This document shows positions 39,941 to 41,256 of a stretch of DNA of 41,256 nucleotides, in pieces. Source of the stretch: Cytophagales bacterium (lineage in GTDB: Bacteria > Bacteroidota > Bacteroidia > Cytophagales > Cyclobacteriaceae); contig JADBYQ010000038.1 in assembly GCA_020402945.1 (NCBI GenBank), forward strand, positions 1-41,256, given 5' to 3'. The translations under genes and the position numbers were made by a program. How positions within the stretch are numbered: position 1 is the stretch's first letter; each line of letters starts with the position of its first letter. The notes beneath the pieces were generated by a model. The model saw nothing but the letters and a program-made list of their open reading frames with translations. It had not been told where the DNA came from and ran no database searches.

Positions 39941-40975
39941 TCACTTTTCCCTTGTTTTGGGTTTACTTGCTAGTTTTTTCGCCTCTTTATCGAAATCACT
40001 TTCAAAGTTCCGGTCTTGGACAATTCTGAATTTCGCGTATGCTCCCTCCGCCAATTTCAATGCCACTTCATGGCTCACCTTCCCAGCGTCTTTCAAAATT
40101 TGATATTCGTTAAACTGTAGGAAAGCATCCAAACGAGTAACCCAATCGGCCATCTTCATCGGTATTTGTCTTGAAGCCTGTAGCTCGGCAAAATCAAGAT
40201 ACATAGTCACCACTCTTTCCAATTCTTTGATTTCTTTTTCAATGAGATAATTTTTGGCAATGCCAATATCGCCTTTAAGTACTTTGCCCGATGGTGCGTT
40301 TTTCCATGTTTGCAAACCCATATTAGGTTTTTCGGCACTGGCTCTCTCGGCAATAATCTGGGCGGCTGTTTTACCCGATATGGCATAATGGAGTTTGTTC
40401 TGAACGGTTTTAAAAAACGTTTGCGTTATTTCTGCATCTTTGTTGTAGTCAATACTGCATTGCTCATAGATGTCGGTTATTTTAAGGTAAAAGCGTCTTT
40501 CGCTGGCACGTATCTCGCGGATACGCTCGAGGAGTTCATCGAAATAATCTTTACCGAACCGGGTACCCTGTTTTAGTCTTTCATCATCTAGTACAAATCC
40601 TTTAATTATAAACTCCCGAAGTGTTTTAGTAGCCCAAATTCGAAACTGCGTTGCCTGGTGGCTGTTTACGCGATAGCCTACCGCTATGATGGCATCCAGA
40701 TTGTAAAACTCTACGTTGCGCTTTACCTTCCGGTTGCCCTCCTGTTGAACTGTTTCTAAATTGGAAATAGTTGCCGTTTTGTTTAGTTCACCAGTTTCAT
40801 AAATGTTGCTTAGGTGTTTATTGATCGCTGGTACCTCGACCCCAAACAATTCCGCCATTCGCTTTTGGGTGAGCCAAAAAGTTTCATCATTAAATACCAC
40901 TTCTATTTTCACATCACCGGTGGGGGTGTTGTAAAAAATGATGTCGCTTTGCTGTGGGTTGTTTTTTTCTTCCAT
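39941..40975 (-). CDS. rhuM: RhuM-family protein
   Basis: This 344-residue cytoplasmic protein starts with IIFYNTPTGDVKIEVVFNDE and ETFWLTQKRMAELFGV, the classic RhuM N-terminus. KRNVEFYNLDAIIAVGYRVN and FRIWATKTLREFIIKGF follow. RhuM proteins were first named from a Salmonella pathogenicity island and are often found beside type I restriction genes; the molecular function is not settled. Start set at ATG 40975, 15 bases inside an upstream TTG. No hsdM/S/R gene is seen in the window, but its upstream neighbours lie beyond the edge. Confidence 0.88.
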   Translation of the reverse strand: MEEKNNPQQSDIIFYNTPTGDVKIEVVFNDETFWLTQKRMAELFGVEVPAINKHLSNIYETGELNKTATISNLETVQQEGNRKVKRNVEFYNLDAIIAVGYRVNSHQATQFRIWATKTLREFIIKGFVLDDERLKQGTRFGKDYFDELLERIREIRASERRFYLKITDIYEQCSIDYNKDAEITQTFFKTVQNKLHYAISGKTAAQIIAERASAEKPNMGLQTWKNAPSGKVLKGDIGIAKNYLIEKEIKELERVVTMYLDFAELQASRQIPMKMADWVTRLDAFLQFNEYQILKDAGKVSHEVALKLAEGAYAKFRIVQDRNFESDFDKEAKKLASKPKTREK

Positions 40976-41256
40976 TCCTTCAAACCCCAATTTTATTTTC
41001 CTTCAATAATATTCAGCGACTCCCGGATGGCTTGTTGTTGAAGCCGCTTCATGCTGTTTGAAACGAAGCAAAATATGAAAATTTGGCGTCTTTCTTATGC
41101 GTTTTAAGTTTGCCGCAGGGAAATCGCTTTTAAGAAATTTTCAGATAACAAAATGATTGTGAAGTATTTGGAGCAAGGGCAGTGATATTGTATTTTTGAT
41201 TCATCAAAATGAGTTACGTGAAAAAAAATGCGTAGCTCAAATCCCCTTAGAGATAG
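40976..41256. other. End region without a supported gene
   Basis: Up to the edge there is only a 19-codon minus-strand ORF (MKRLQQQAIRESLNIIEGK) just upstream of rhuM. It is too short to call. The rest shows no gene. Confidence 0.4.

Noticed and set aside
40996-41052. A 19-codon ORF upstream of rhuM
   Set aside because: Too short, with no recognised similarity.

Overview
The window looks like a chromosomal segment of a member of the Bacteroidota, probably close to the Cytophagales. Three things point there. Two large secreted proteins end in type IX secretion (T9SS) sorting domains with YPNP motifs. Several genes have the Bacteroidota -7 promoter element TAnnTTTG and no clear Shine-Dalgarno site. 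The gene content includes a TonB-dependent receptor with its companion protein, DUF418, PhoD, SemiSWEET and many small lipoproteins. No rRNA, tRNA, CRISPR array or prophage was recognised.

Layout. 1-5.7 kb: a possible transposase start at the edge, a lipoprotein, then a minus-strand cluster of acyl-CoA dehydrogenase, aminoglycoside-phosphotransferase-like kinase and 3-hydroxyacyl-CoA dehydrogenase. This is the enzyme set expected for 4-hydroxyacyl-CoA breakdown. Between the dehydrogenase and the kinase sits a small island: a HicBA toxin-antitoxin pair, a UPF0175 antitoxin with a decayed DUF3368 PIN toxin, a relic of the kinase's own 5' end, and an IS200-like transposase with a perfect 36-bp palindrome. 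5.8-8.7 kb: a small membrane-anchored protein and a TonB-dependent receptor. 8.7-10 kb: SemiSWEET, a second decayed toxin-antitoxin pair (intact antitoxin, PemK/MazF relic) and a lipoprotein. 10.2-13.6 kb: a secreted CARDB and Ig-like repeat protein. 13.6-18.3 kb: DNA polymerase I with apparently lost proofreading residues, then an acyl-CoA ligase. 18.4-20.7 kb: dienelactone hydrolase, DinB, and an outer-membrane-type gene carrying a premature stop. 20.7-24.9 kb: a type IIG restriction-modification protein and, downstream of it, an ST7-like TPR protein. 25-32 kb: DUF418 and TPR proteins, PhoD, a thioredoxin-fold protein, serine/threonine dehydratase, rhodanese and a secreted TIM-barrel protein with a duplicated C-terminal relic. 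32-37 kb: a 113-bp MITE-like inverted repeat, a BNR-repeat T9SS protein, an amidohydrolase and two small proteins. 37.2-41 kb: TPR protein, lipid kinase, DinB and RhuM.

The recurring theme is decay beside retention. Two unrelated toxin-antitoxin loci keep an intact antitoxin next to a deleted toxin. Two metabolic genes have left partial paralogous copies beside them. One outer-membrane gene carries a single stop codon. The best leads are the interrupted 4-hydroxyacid cluster, the two orphaned antitoxins with palindromic operators, and the MITE-like hairpin.
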